Positions 11,580 to 23,044 of a DNA stretch of 64,000 nucleotides are shown in pieces. The stretch is from the NCBI GenBank assembly GCA_037974665.1, contig CM075783.1, positions 16,586,762 to 16,650,761 of the forward strand, in the 5' to 3' direction. Below the pieces are notes generated by a model. The model ran no database searches. It saw only the letters and a list, made by a program, of their open reading frames with translations, and had not been told where the DNA came from. Both the position numbers and the translations under genes were made by a program. Origin of the DNA: Ehretia macrophylla (lineage: Eukaryota; Streptophyta; Magnoliopsida; Boraginales; Ehretiaceae). Position 1 is the first letter of the stretch; every line of letters begins with the position of its first letter.

Positions 11580-12680
11580 CATGAAAAGGATTAGAATATT
11601 TACAGACATATTAAGAATTTGCTTTTTCTTATTTTCTTCTGGTAGTTATTTTTCGGATTTCAATTTTTCCAAAAAGTATCAAACATGTGCTTCTCATGTA
11701 TGTTTCAGTAAAAGAAAAAGAAGATAGAAAATATTTAATAACTCTTTTCTTCATGCTTGGGACGATACACCAATAATAACATACGATATGAATAATAGCC
11801 GATGCATGCTTTGATTTGTAGAGACTACCATCTCTATTGATTCTATAAAATAACACAAAAAACTTGATATATTTAATCTATAAAATTACTTAGTCGGAAT
11901 AATTTCGCCAACTTTCGTCACCAAAATTGCTTAATCTGCCCTTGAACATGGAAAATGAGAGAGAAATATAAACTTAGTAGTGTGATATTACCTTTTTTGC
12001 TTTTCTCCGCTTCTCTTTTGAGTTTCTTTTCAAAGTTGATACTAGTAGTCCTTTAACGAACTAGTGTACATCTAGACTATTAGAAAGTTTTTGGATCTGT
12101 AACGTTACGAGAAGATCCAAATCCTTTGTAAAGGAACGCAAAGCGCGGAAGGATGGCAAGATGGAGAAATGGGGATCACAACTGTCCAAGTGGGACAAGT
12201 CATCAGCTTCACCATGGTGCTACGCGATGTACCCCCTAATAATGGACTTGAGCATGAAAGTGAGATGGGAAATGAGAGTGATAAAAGAAGAAAAGCACAA
12301 CTATAGAGCCTAAGAATCTCCCAGATGGAAATAATTCTACTCGCAACATTATAATGTTATGAACTAAAATTATCAATTTTGAATTATTGATACAATTATA
12401 ATGAAATGCTATACAAAATTCACAACTGTTAAATTTTACTCATTACGTTATGATATTATGCGATGATACTTGCTCCTCCCACATCTATTATTTTCTTTTT
12501 AGCAGATTTCCATCCCTCTAATTTGAGGATAATTAGAGAAAGATTTTAGGATAAAAACTAACGTATCCTAAAATATTTCATCACAATATTTTATGGCAGA
12601 TAAGGATCTGACAGAAGCGGGGTAAGATTGAGACGCATAGTAAAATGAGGCTACGATGGCAAATTAGCATTAGCATTCAC
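11580..12680. other. intergenic sequence, no gene seen
   Basis: No coding or RNA feature recognised. A short (CCAAA) array lies at about 12,690-12,712 at its right edge. Confidence 0.4.
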
Positions 12681-12699
12681 TAAATCAAAACAAACCAAA

Positions 12700-13265
12700 C
12701 CAAACCAAACCAACCTCATTTCACTAGATGAGATCTACTATATGAATTTGATAATATCTCTCGTTCTTGTCAAATCGTCTCTTTTGTTAGTTCCACGCAA
12801 GTAAAATCTAATCTAAATGTCTTTATTCAACTTACCTTAGGTCTTCTTTTATCCCTCATATAAAGTACTATCTCCATACTTTTGTACTTTCTAACAAGTG
12901 CCTTCACGAGTCGTCCTAACACACGTCGACTATATTTTAAACAGTTTTCCCTAATTTTATCCTTGATCATAACACCCTCTACTTTTTCTCTTATCATCTT
13001 CTTCCTAATCTCGTCCTTCCTAATTTACCACACATCCATTTCAACATTCTCGTCTCCGCCGATGACATCTTATAAATATGTTAATACTTCACTGTCCACA
13101 CTCCGAACCACACAACAAAACTGGCCTAATGATCTTATAATACTACCTTTTTAACTTTAGTAAAATTTTTTGATCACACAAGATTTCGAACGCAATTCTC
13201 CACTTCGTTCATCCCGCCTTAATTTTGTGATCCACGTAGGTGTCCGTTAGACCATCTATCCTGAT
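12700..13265 (-). mobile_element. RTE-clade LINE remnant (C-terminal reverse transcriptase region)
   Basis: The minus strand, read across several frames, shows the diagnostic end of plant RTE-type reverse transcriptases. LCDQKILLKLK appears near 13,185, then RPVLLCGSEC, then SSAETRMLKWMCG (frame-shifted), then a REKVEG..IKDKIRENCLK-like stretch near 12,950. Intact relatives read LCDKK.P.KLKGKFY..V.RP..LYG.ECW...EMRMLRWMCGHTR. The copy is 5'-truncated, interrupted by stops and shifts, and non-functional. Confidence 0.65.
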
Positions 13266-13299
13266 TTCCAAAGTTTCCTATCCATGAAGATTACTAGAT

Positions 13300-13626
13300 A
13301 TACTGAATGGATTATATAAAATACAGCACACATCAAGTATTGCAGAAACAATCTCAATGAACAAAAAGTTGCATAATAAAATTACTGCAAGATGGTACTT
13401 CAATATAGACTTAAAAGCAACCCTAGATCTCAGGGTTGCAATTCACATATATCCTTTCTAACTTATTATTCAAGCACTTCATTTTAATTTCAAAAAGACA
13501 AAACAGAAAGGAAAGAGGGCAAAACAGGCCTTTTCTAACAAGTTTTCTCGGCATCCGATGCGGGGCAACATGCAAATATAAAGTTACACGACTACAAGAA
13601 GTAAACAGGTCTGATAGCACTCAACC
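13300..13626 (-). other. 3' flank / UTR of the aldolase gene
   Basis: Lies directly downstream of the FBA3 stop codon and is more GC-balanced near the stop. Overlapping short frames on both strands (for example 13,423-13,620) have no domain content. No sharp poly(A) site could be fixed by eye. Confidence 0.45.
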
Positions 13627-16600
13627 TTAGTAGGTGTAGCCCTTAACAAACATCCCTTTCTTAGCTTCCTCGCCCTCGCCTTCAGCAGAGTATCTTCCAA
13701 GCTGAGCCAAGGAGTTAGCCTTTGCACGTATTAAAAGTGCTTTCTGTGCAGCTTCCACGTTCTCAGGATGTCCTTGCCACGTCTTAAGCACAGAGTTCTG
13801 CAATGCTCTTGCATAAGAGAAGGAGACATGCCATGGGTTAGGACTTTGGTTCATGGCATTGAGGTTGAGAGTTGCTTCCACTTCGGATTGTCCTCCCGAC
13901 AAGAACTAACAAATAAGAACAAATCATCTTCAGTATCATATAAATGTAGAATAATAACACATTTAAACATTTGCAACACCTAATGGAGGGTGGTCGGATG
14001 GGACAAGATGCAAAATAGCTTTCTTGGAGTTATGATAGAAATACCTACTTCAACAATTGCAAGATACGAGATTCATTTTGTTTTACAATAGTTCCATCAC
14101 CCCCAGCTCTCCATTTCTTATTTATTATTTTTGGGCATTTACTATAAACACAAAACACCTAATAATGTAATATTGCCAGCATGTTACGCTTCTTCCATTT
14201 TATATGACGTATTGCAGTGTGAACATGACGTAGCTACATTATTAAACAACTAATATCTGAACCGCAAACTTCCTGATCTTTAAAGGGGCCTACAGATTAT
14301 GATGGGTTTTTCGTCCTTCAGTAAAAGCTGTGTCAGTTGACCTTTTTGTCTTTTTCTTTTTTTCTGAAAGCCATGGGTACCGAAATTTTCTTAGTGGGAA
14401 AAGGCTTGGTTTGGTTTGGTTTGGTTTATGGGTATCCGGAATTTGCCCGACTAATCCAGCAAGACCCTGAAGTTAACGGCCGGGTAAACCTCCAATGACC
14501 TCGAGGGAGTGTCAATTAACCTTAACTGTTGTATACTTAAACAACCTTCTAATTAGTATTTTAGTTTACTTGATCCCCTAGATAGAGTCCAGAATTTCTC
14601 CTCTTTTATCTTTCCTAAGCAAGAAACTATGAAGAAATCTAAGAAACTAGGGATAACCCTTTATAGATAAAAATTCCAGCACCCCCACCCCGGGTCAAGA
14701 CCTAAGTACCAGATATACCATTGGGCATCCACTTGCTAGCGCTTGTGGTGCTTGGCCACAAATTACGAAGGGTTGATATCACTGTATTTGAAACAAAGGC
14801 TCCAGGAAATGAGCCATGCAAATAAGGGTCAAACAATCTGTACCATGATTCCTGGAACTGCAGGAGGCACTCTCCTTTTGAGCATGGTGAGAGTGTACTT
14901 GGCAATAGTCTCTGGAGAAGCCTTCTCCTTGTGCTCAGCCCCTGGAGTTACCATGCTAGGCTTAAGCAAAATTCCTTCAAACATTACATTGTTCTCTGCC
15001 AAGTAATAGAAGACCTCTGCCCAAACGTGTTCTGCCACCTCAAGTGTCCTATCGATTGAGTGCTCCCCATCAAGAAGAATCTCAGGTTCCACAATAGGCA
15101 CAAGACCATTATCCTGCACATGAATACTAGTGAGTACCACAGCAGCCCAAGTAGCCAACAATAATCTTTTCTTTCTCCTTTTCCTTCTTTAGGGCCAGTA
15201 GAACCTGGAGGGTGGGGGGTTAAGGGGTGTGGTTGCAGTGACAATTAATAGATATTTGAGAGGGTTGTCACAAGATGGGAATGTTCATTAATTACTATTA
15301 TTATTATCCCTCATTATTTGGAAATTCTGGGGCTCCCTTAAAATCTTTCTTGGGTTGTTTTCACTTAATTTAGGACGGGAAATAGACATGCTTCCAAAAT
15401 ACCTGAGAAATAGCAGCATAACGTGCAAGACCCCAAGCTGCTTCCTTTACAGCCAATGCAGATGGTCCACAAGGAATGCTAACAACTGTTCTCCTGAAAA
15501 TTTCATCAAAGGAACCAAAAGTGTAAGAAAATGATGTGAGATAAGTACCACATTTGACAATTTCCCAACAAAACAAAATAAGCCAAAGTCCCACTAAAGG
15601 ACACCATTCGTTTTGAAGAATGTAAATGAAAAGCTTGGGTTACCATTTGGCAAAACGAGCTCCTTGCTTGTAGTATTCAGCAGATCTAGAAGCCAGCCCG
15701 TCCAACCCTTGGCACCAAGACTCATTGTTAGATCCTGGCAAGGGAGACAAACCCTGTAACAGAAATAAACAGACCGAAACTTAGCTATCAGATCAGTCAA
15801 AGCACAAATACCAAGGAAAAGTACTTTTCTGAACAATAAAGTACTACTTGACTTTCCAATTGGCATACCTTGTCAACTTTGATACCAGGCACGATGTTCC
15901 CATCGCGCAAGCAGTCAACAAATTTCTTCCCATCTGTGGTTGACTGGTAAAGGGTCTCCTCAAAAAGAATAGCACCAGAGATGTATTCTCCCAAGCCAGG
16001 GGTGGTCAGCAAAAGTTGTCTATAAGCCTGTCTGTTGGCCTCTGTGTTGTCCAAACCGATGGACGCCAACCTCTTTCCACAGGTTGCATTTGATTCATCA
16101 ATAGCAAGGATACCCCGGCCTGGAGATGCTACGGTTTTCTGTTCCAACAAGGACGGAAACAAGAAGCTGGTAAGAAAACTCCCAACTTATGAATACAGAC
16201 CAAGAATACAAAACAACTAATGAGTTCGTATTTTTTCACCAAACCAAGCATTAAGCCAATGGGATCAGCTATACAGATCTGACTATACCACTAAGTCCAA
16301 TTGAGAGGCAACTACTTTATTAGCTCCGTGCACTTGACATCTCGTCTGAATGTGAAACCATCTAAAGAGCCCAACTCACAAAGAGAAGATCCCATCGAAT
16401 TTCAAATAGAGGATCCGGTACCTATCATCTCTACTTCAAAGGTTTTCTTCCTTCCTTCCTTCCTTTTCAACTAATAAACTAGTCCATCTCTCCACATACA
16501 TAATTAAACAGAGACAAGTTACTATGAAGATTCGAACATAAAAGATCTCGGGACCACGAAGGCATTAAGACGCTCAAGCTAACCAATCAAACGACTAGCA

Positions 16601-17311
16601 CGCATCGCCATCCTAGAGCTAGTCAATGAATTAGATCAATTACATGCCGAAACCCAATCCCACAATGAAGGTAAAAAAAAAAAAAAAAAAAAAAATCCAT
16701 CATAAAATTAGTTAAATAAATCACAACTTTTTTCCTAATTTTAATAGTTTTTCATTTCAGCTCAAAAAACAAGTAGCTGTTTTTGAATTTTATAATTATA
16801 ATTAACAAATTAAAATCGATTTACTTACATACTTTTTGTAAAAAAAGAAAGAAAAAAATAATCACAAAATTAATTATGATCAAATCAACAACTTTTACAT
16901 TTCAGCATAATTAACACCAATCATTGCAAAAGGAATTCCAATAATTCACATAAAACTTGCGAAATGACTATTGAGCCCTCGGATCATATACAAATCGATG
17001 AAGTAAAATATAGCTTACAAAAACTATCAAAAAAAACATTTGCATGCATATCAAAAAATTAAAAAAGAAAAGAAAATATTTCGAGAGTGTGTTTTATTTA
17101 ATAATTAAGTAAAAAAATGGAAAATAAGAGCGAGAAGTGTTGTACATACAGCGGTTGTGATGAGCTCATCGGTGTAAGATCCGGCTCGGATGACGGAGAC
17201 ACGGCGAGAAGGTAAATGACAGGACGATCCAGGCCGTTGATTGAAGGAGGATTGTTGACCGATCCACGATGAGGATGATGCGTTGAGCTTCACAAGGCTA
17301 GAGCACGCCAT
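13627..17311 (-). CDS. FBA3: plastid class I fructose-bisphosphate aldolase, FBA3 type (six exons, complete)
   Basis: Splits fructose-1,6-bisphosphate (and sedoheptulose-1,7-bisphosphate) into dihydroxyacetone phosphate and an aldose phosphate in the stroma, in the Calvin cycle and plastid glycolysis. Exons on the minus strand are 17311-17150, 16138-15869, 15753-15644, 15493-15403, 15113-14844 and 13905-13627. All introns have GT..AG borders and phases agree, giving 393 residues against about 390-399 for the family. Residues 1-43 (Ser-rich, ending SVIRA) look like a chloroplast transit peptide. Catalytic positions by analogy to rabbit aldolase are D68 (AIDES), K180 (FAKW), E220/E222 (VEPEI), Schiff-base K262 (ILLKPS) and C-terminal Y393. 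The C-terminal FVKGYTY is intact, including the lysine region methylated in plastid aldolases. Closest remembered homologue is Arabidopsis FBA3 (WIGQ near the N-terminus, [27 protein letters not shown]) rather than FBA1/2. Intron 1 is about 1 kb. No breaks seen. Confidence 0.97.
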
Positions 17312-17417
17312 CGGATTAATCGACTAATTTTTTAATTTAATTTTTGTTAATGGAAAAAAAAGAAAAAAAGGCAAGAGGAGGAGGGGGTTTGGGTAGGTGA
17401 CAGAGTTGGTGCCCTTG

Positions 17418-17440
17418 ATTTGTTTATATATAATATAGCA
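17418..17440 (-). promoter_or_regulatory. TATA box of FBA3
   Basis: On the minus strand TATATATAAAC lies about 115 bases upstream of the FBA3 ATG, the usual distance for a plant core promoter with a leader of about 80 bases. No other TATA-like site lies closer to the start. Confidence 0.6.
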
Positions 17441-17904
17441 AGGGCAGGCGAGTAGGGAGAGTGTGATGTATTATTGGGTTTGTTTTTTTTCTGTTTCCTA
17501 GAGAAGTCCGCACTGTACAAATCAGATGCGGACTGTTTTCATGTGTTAGAGAGATTTTTATGTTGTTTTGTACCAAGTTGCCTCTGATTGACCATTTTGT
17601 CCCACTTGACACAAAAGTAGGAAAAAAGGATCACATTCTCTTCTTTGTATAATTTTTTTAAATTAATAATATTAGAATAAATTAAATTTTAAAAATAATT
17701 TATAAAAGTATTTTTATTTTTTTGGACTTAATTATAAACATATAATAATTTTTGCGGCATTCAAGTATCTACTTTAAAAGAAATTTATCTAAAACTACTT
17801 ATAAATAATCAGGGTCAGATTATTAATATAAGATGGATCTGAAAAAAAAAAATTCTAGTTATAATTCATAAACGAATAATTCGAAGAAGAGTATCAAACT
17901 TCTT

Positions 17905-18770
17905 AATAACATTATTAACTGAAAGAGTTTCTCGGTTGGGATCCCAAAGTAAGGTTTCTCTCATTATTCTAGATGGTGGGTGGCATTGGCCAAGAAGTCT
18001 TGGTTTTTTAAATGAAGGCATGGCTGGAGTTGATCCAAGGATTGACCAAGAGGATGAAATTCATTGGAGTATTGGCTCCAATGGAGACTTTCGAATAGCA
18101 CTTACGTGGGAGGAAATTTGAACAAAACATCCTAAAGTCTCATGGTTCCAACTCTTGTGGAAGAGAATGGTGATTTCTAAACATAGTATTTGCAGTTGGC
18201 TTGTAATCCTTGATAGATTGCCTACAAAATTTTGCCTTCTTAGCTGGGGTATCTAGATTAATGGCCTTTGCTCGTTGTGCCACATGATCACTGAAACAAG
18301 AGATTATCTTTTTTTTGAATGCACATTTAGTCGGAGAGTTTGGAGAACCTGTATGAGAATGGCTAGAGTCACGTTTTTGGGGATGCAATGGGATATGATC
18401 ATTTGTGGCTGCAGTACAATTGGTAGAAGAGACATGTTTCAGGCAGTGGTACTCAAGCTTCTTTTCTGCTCATGCGTATATCATATTTGCAGTGAACGCA
18501 ATGCTAGGATCTTCTACAATGAATATGCAAATGAGGAGCAAATCACCCATAGAATCACTAAGAATGTTCGTTGTAAGTTACTATTAGGGAGAAAGTATAG
18601 AAATAGCCAACTTAATAGAGATATTACTACTTGGATGAATCTTAAAGAGTTGATAGAGTAAGCTCTAGTTGTGATCTTTTATAAACGATACATTTTTGTA
18701 ATGGCCCTGCCATATGTTTTTATTTGTGGAAGGAAAATCATACTTGCTGACCGAGCAAAAAAATATTATT
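17905..18770 (+). mobile_element. LINE-1-type retrotransposon 3' end, 5'-truncated
   Basis: The plus-strand frame at 18,275-18,661 carries a zf-RVT region of plant LINE ORF2: CHMITETRDYLFFECTFS, then RRVWRTC, then HICSERNARIFYNE and a basic C-terminus. Upstream, out of one continuous frame, come DEIHWSIGSNGDFRI, KVSWFQLLWKRMVISKHSIC and LVILDRLPTKFCLLSWGI, the usual linker before zf-RVT in these elements. The sequence ends near a short A run (18,757-18,764). Endonuclease and most reverse transcriptase are absent. In-frame stops at TWEEI-stop and SWGI-stop show it is dead. Confidence 0.75.
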
Positions 18771-18774
18771 GACT

Positions 18775-18870
18775 AGAAATACATTTTCTAGCATTTGACT
18801 ACGTACCATTGAAGGATTTAGTCGCACACTTGAAAGATAGCCCATAAAGTCAAGAGAATGATTGGATAAT
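18775..18870 (-). pseudogene. matK: chloroplast matK fragment (nuclear plastid DNA)
   Basis: The minus strand reads [20 protein letters not shown] followed by [10 protein letters not shown], matching Mat[31 protein letters not shown]. About 95 bases are recognisable. It abuts the LINE 3' end and lies about 140 bases from a ycf2 fragment. Confidence 0.85.
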
Positions 18871-19010
18871 TGGTGAGTCCATCATACAATCAAAAAAATC
18901 TATCTTATTGAAAAATCGATGTCTTACTCCATAACTTTGAGGAAACAATAGTCTAACAAATGATTAGGTCTGATTTGGGTGCTCATTTAGGTGCCAAACA
19001 GACACTATTG

Positions 19011-19100
19011 ATCCAATAACGTTCCACTAGATAGGAAGAGATTTGATAAATACTGATAACTCTCGGATAGAGTATTCGAACGAAAAGATCCAATATCAAT
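19011..19100 (-). pseudogene. ycf2: chloroplast ycf2 C-terminal fragment (nuclear plastid DNA)
   Basis: The minus strand encodes [20 protein letters not shown] then SSGTLLDQ, almost identical to the Ycf2 C-terminal region [28 protein letters not shown]. In the plastome ycf2 and matK are far apart, so the two pieces were joined during or after transfer. Sequence on either side (18,870-19,010 and 19,100-19,190) was not identified. Confidence 0.85.
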
Positions 19101-19370
19101 TTGTTTTCTTCCATTTATTCCTATTCCAAAGCAAGAATTCAACAATGTACGTTCAATGGAAAACACAACCTTCGAGACTTCTGATGCACCCTTAATTATA
19201 AACATATAGTAGTTTTCGCCATTAGTTCTCGTTAAATATTCGACAAAAATTAAAAGGCTTGAAATGAATTAATCCAAAAACCCACCTCAACCTGACCAAG
19301 CAACTTACCCACCCCACCCCACCCCACCCCAAGACCATATTGTCCCTTTTCTACATATGGGTGTTAGTTA

Positions 19371-19992
19371 ATTTTAAAAGGATTTGGATCCTCTCCGATT
19401 AGTGAGTAATTGGAGAATCCATTTTTCACCTTTTAAGAGAATGATACATCAATTCCACTTCAAATCAATGGTTGAATTTTCACCATCTCACTAATCACTT
19501 GTGTTGAACACCAAAACAATGAAGTTTTGTACCTCTTTGTAAACAAATTGTTTTTATTTTTATTTTTAAAACATATACATGTACTTAAAATGAAGGATCA
19601 TATTTGCGCCAACTCACAATTAACTTATATTTAGCACTAGAATATTTATTTTATCATCTTCATAAATAACCAATTTAAGAAATAATATTTATTTGAAAAA
19701 TATATTTATGAAACTGATTTAAGAAGCTTTAATTAACATTTCGTGTAAAATTTTTAGGCATGAATAATGCTAATTAAGCATTGTGGCAACATTCATGTAT
19801 ATGTAGATATACATATAGCCATATATATAATTTCTTTTTAAATCATTTTTTTTTATAAACAGTTGCAAAATTACGTTGTGTTTTAGTTAAGTATAAATAA
19901 GTGGTGAGTTGATGCCAAAACTAACCATTGATTTTAAGTGGAAATGATCCTTCAATTACTCTCTAACTGGAGGGATCAAAATTCATTTAAAA
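19371..19992. mobile_element. foldback / MITE element
   Basis: The left arm GATCCTCTCCGATTAGTGAGTAATTGGAGAATCC pairs with the reverse complement of the right arm (GATCCCTCCAGTTAGAGAGTAATTGAAGGATC). A second arm block, TTCCACTTCAAATCAATGGTT, pairs with TTCCACTTAAAATCAATGGTT. The inner 400 bases are AT-rich and non-coding. No clean target duplication seen. Confidence 0.6.
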
Positions 19993-19999
19993 ACTTGTC

Positions 20000-20890
20000 C
20001 TAAGTTTGGATGCATCTCACCTGCATGGGGTTGGAATTGCTAGTAATAGGTGGTTAAACATGGGGGGCGGGGGGAAATTCTTTTTATGCATCTGCCTTTT
20101 GTTTCTTGGTTCAGTGAGTTATAGAAAAAGTTTGAAAAGTCAAAGTTTGTACGATTCTATGATATACTTTTTTTTTCTTTTAAATGACACGGGATAATTT
20201 TTTTGGGTTTTATTAGGGTTTAAATTTCAGGAAACATGACTCATCTCCGAAAAGACTTGAATTGAGTTAATTAGATAAAACTCATTATGATTGGAATAAA
20301 AATAATATTTTTTTCGTTGATCCGAATTTAAGACGCGAAGATATCTAATTAAAAAGGCTATATTCTTACTATGTGATTCCTGGTGTACTATTATCACCTG
20401 TTCTTTTGCTTGTTAATGTTATTTGGATAGAGTTTTATTCATGGGCATGTGTTGTGATATTAATATCATTCTAGTTTATGTTAATGAAGTTCTTGCTTTT
20501 TGACGACAAAAAAGGAATAAGGGTGGAGAATTTTTGTGAAATCTTAGACTAGTAAATGTAGAATTATTTATCAAAAACTTTTACCAAGTAATGCACAATG
20601 TGAATGATTTTTAATTTTAATACTTTACGTCCAACGAAATGTACGTAACTAGGTTCAGAATTCAATTTTTTATTTTTATTTTTTTTATAGTAGCATTATT
20701 AACTAAAATTAAAATTATAATTTTTGAATTCTGAACCTAGATAAAAAAAACAAAAACTTTTATGAAAATTTTTATAGTAGCATAACTTTTTGAACAAAAA
20801 ATATACAAATCTTGGACAAAATAAAAAATAAATAAAAAAGCATTGAATAGGGCATCTTTGAATTTCATCGTGCAACACATTCATATGAAC
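20000..20890. other. intergenic sequence, no gene seen
   Basis: Nothing recognised except a short block (AATAAAAATAATATTTTTTTCGTTGATCCGAATT, about 20,297-20,331) that recurs at about 25,282-25,315. Confidence 0.4.
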
Positions 20891-20904
20891 TATATTACTT
20901 TTGT

Positions 20905-21100
20905 TTTGGCAAAGAAGGGATGACACCCTCCAAAATTTTATTAATATCAAAAAAGAAAGTACAAAAGTGGAGGGGGGGCGTAAGGCCTAACTTTCACAGG
21001 AGGGGGGGAGACTTACCTGCCCTGTCACCCAATTTAAACTAAAAGAGTACAAACCGCCACTTCTTACAAAAGGATCTAACCAAAAGATCTAAGTAATATG
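20905..21100 (-). mobile_element. LINE 3' end fragment
   Basis: On the minus strand TTTGTACTTTCTTTTTTGAT-ATTAATAAAATTTTGGAGG resembles the 3' UTR end of plant LINE-1 elements just before the A tail. Only about 200 bases remain, with no coding part. Confidence 0.4.
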
Positions 21101-21726
21101 AACTATATTACTTGCAGTATATAGATTTCATGAAATCATTACTATAATATTTTAAGAGTAGTACTATTTAGTATATATTACCTATTTAGGTTTAATTTTG
21201 TCAAGTCATAGTTCATACATAAATTACTAGTATTGTACCAAATGCTTCCACTAACCAAAGGAAAAAGCTTTGTATTGAGTGATAATTATCTGCCATGTAA
21301 GTAACGTTAATTTTAGTGATTTGCTCAACTTGTTTCTTTTCTTCTTGTTTATTTATTTATTTTGTACACTCTTGTCACTTTACTATTTGGATACCATAAT
21401 TTCATCGATATGTAGAACTTTCACAACAATCACCTAAATTGATCATCTCACCTAAACAAGTGAACTCGACAAACTTAATATTTGGACCTGAAAAAAAGAC
21501 AAATTGGGTTACTAGAAAGCTAAAATTTGCTTATGAAAAGTTAGCATATTATTCAAATTAGGATAGATTTCACTTTGTTTCTGAATCTTTAGGAAGGAAG
21601 ATTTTTTTTTTTTTTGGATGAAAAGGAGGCTATAGCCAAGACTAAGAAGGAAGGAAGATATTTACCTTTCCCTCTTTCAATTTATTATTTGTACTTTTAA
21701 ACACACTTTCCTTGACCTCTAATTAA

Positions 21727-22138
21727 AGGTCAATTTCCCCCAACTTTAAGACACTTAAAGCATTTCATGTAAGTTTAGAAAATGAAACTAACTTGTTTGA
21801 CTAATTTTTGAAAGAGTTTATATATAAAACTTAAAATTGAAAATGCTAAAAAATAAGAAGTTCTAAATTGAATCTTTTCAAAAAAAGTTTTTGTAAAACT
21901 GTTCTTACATTTTGCAAAAAATTGTTTTTTTTTTGTTTTTTTTTTAAATATACCCTTTCATATTTTTTTTGAAAATCCAACACCACCCTACAAATTTTTT
22001 AAAGTCCAACATTGCCTAACATAGGCCAAACAGTCAATAACTTCAGTTCAACTGCAATTTTAACAAAAGCTTTATTGTTGAAAATTCTGCACATCAAAGG
22101 CTAAAATATATTTCATAAGTAAGACAAACAAAACTTGA
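21727..22138 (+). mobile_element. hAT-like MITE family copy 4
   Basis: Shares with copies 2 and 3 the blocks CTTAAAGCATTTCATGTAAGTTTAG, ACTAACTTGTTTGAC, AAAATAAGAAGTTCTAAATTG, TTTTTGTAAAACTG, CATAGGCCAAACAGTCAA and a terminal AGACAAACAAAACTTGAATG. The left terminus is the least well preserved. Confidence 0.6.
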
Positions 22139-22539
22139 ATGTTTTTAGTAGTCACTTGAAATGTTAATAAACTAATTATGCTTTACCCCCTCAAATTTAA
22201 GGGACAAGGATACTTAAAATCCTCTCAATCCTTAACTTTTGATCCAAGTTTCATTGTTTACCTATTAAATAATTACTCGAAAAGAATATCAAGAATAAAA
22301 GAGTAGAGCTTGACTTTGAGTTGCCAAAAATATCTTCAATAGGAAGCGTAGTTTGCCCGTAAATAAATATAGGGTCAAATAATAAAGAAAAAATAAAATA
22401 GCCCAAATATCATTCTTGTTATCTTAGTTTACATGGTCTTAAAGTTATTGCCTAAAATGCCCTTCAATAGGAGGGGTAGTTTGTCCTTCAACGGACAGAC
22501 ACACATATATATTGGACAATGGAGGCATTAAATAAATCC

Positions 22540-22740
22540 CCTATAAACCTATAATTAGGATTGGGTTAGGCCGAGAGCCTATCCCAACTCTTTTATGTTG
22601 GGATAAGAAATAACTATTTCAACCTTTCAATCGGTCTAAAATGGTTAACTCAATTTATTATTTATATTCACAACACTCACTTATAAACCATTAAAATACA
22701 CTATCTCCTACCGATGTGTGATATTACACATACGCCCCAT
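22540..22740. repeat. repeat family member, LTR-like, pair with 26,330-26,460
   Basis: GGGATAAGAAATAACTATTTC, AAAATGGTTAACTCAATTTATT, CACAACACTCACTTATAAACC and ATCTCCTACCGATGT recur in the same order at 26,340-26,460. The ACTCACTTATAAACC-type motif before CTCCTACCGATGTG is typical of plant LTR-derived sequences. No ends could be set. Confidence 0.4.
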
Positions 22741-23044
22741 TCAGGATCTGACGTCCTCGTTAGGGACATACATACCCAAGAACAACCCAGCGGTGTAGGT
22801 TTCTAGAGGTGGCTTCGACCATGTGTATATTTCTGACTCTGTGACGGAGAATAATTGAACATGCTGACCTTAGTAGCCACAACTGCCTATTTTGACTTGT
22901 TTTTTGTATTTGTTTGACTATAATTTTTGGTATTATGAATTCTTGGCATATGAACTTAGTTTGACATGAACTTTATGAATGTAGGCATGAAAATATTATG
23001 ATTTTCACATAAACGTCATAGTTTTTGAATATATGATGTTTATG

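Noticed and set aside
12882-13154. 90-codon plus-strand frame rich in Ser/Thr/Phe
   Set aside because: It is the complement of an RTE-type LINE remnant that reads sensibly on the minus strand.
13436-15006. Plus-strand frames opposite the aldolase gene
   Set aside because: Antisense shadows of FBA3 exons and introns. The minus-strand exons have clear homology and splice signals.
15594-15866. Continuous minus-strand frame through aldolase exon 3
   Set aside because: It is in the wrong frame for the exon and crosses two introns. The correct reading uses exon 15,753-15,644.
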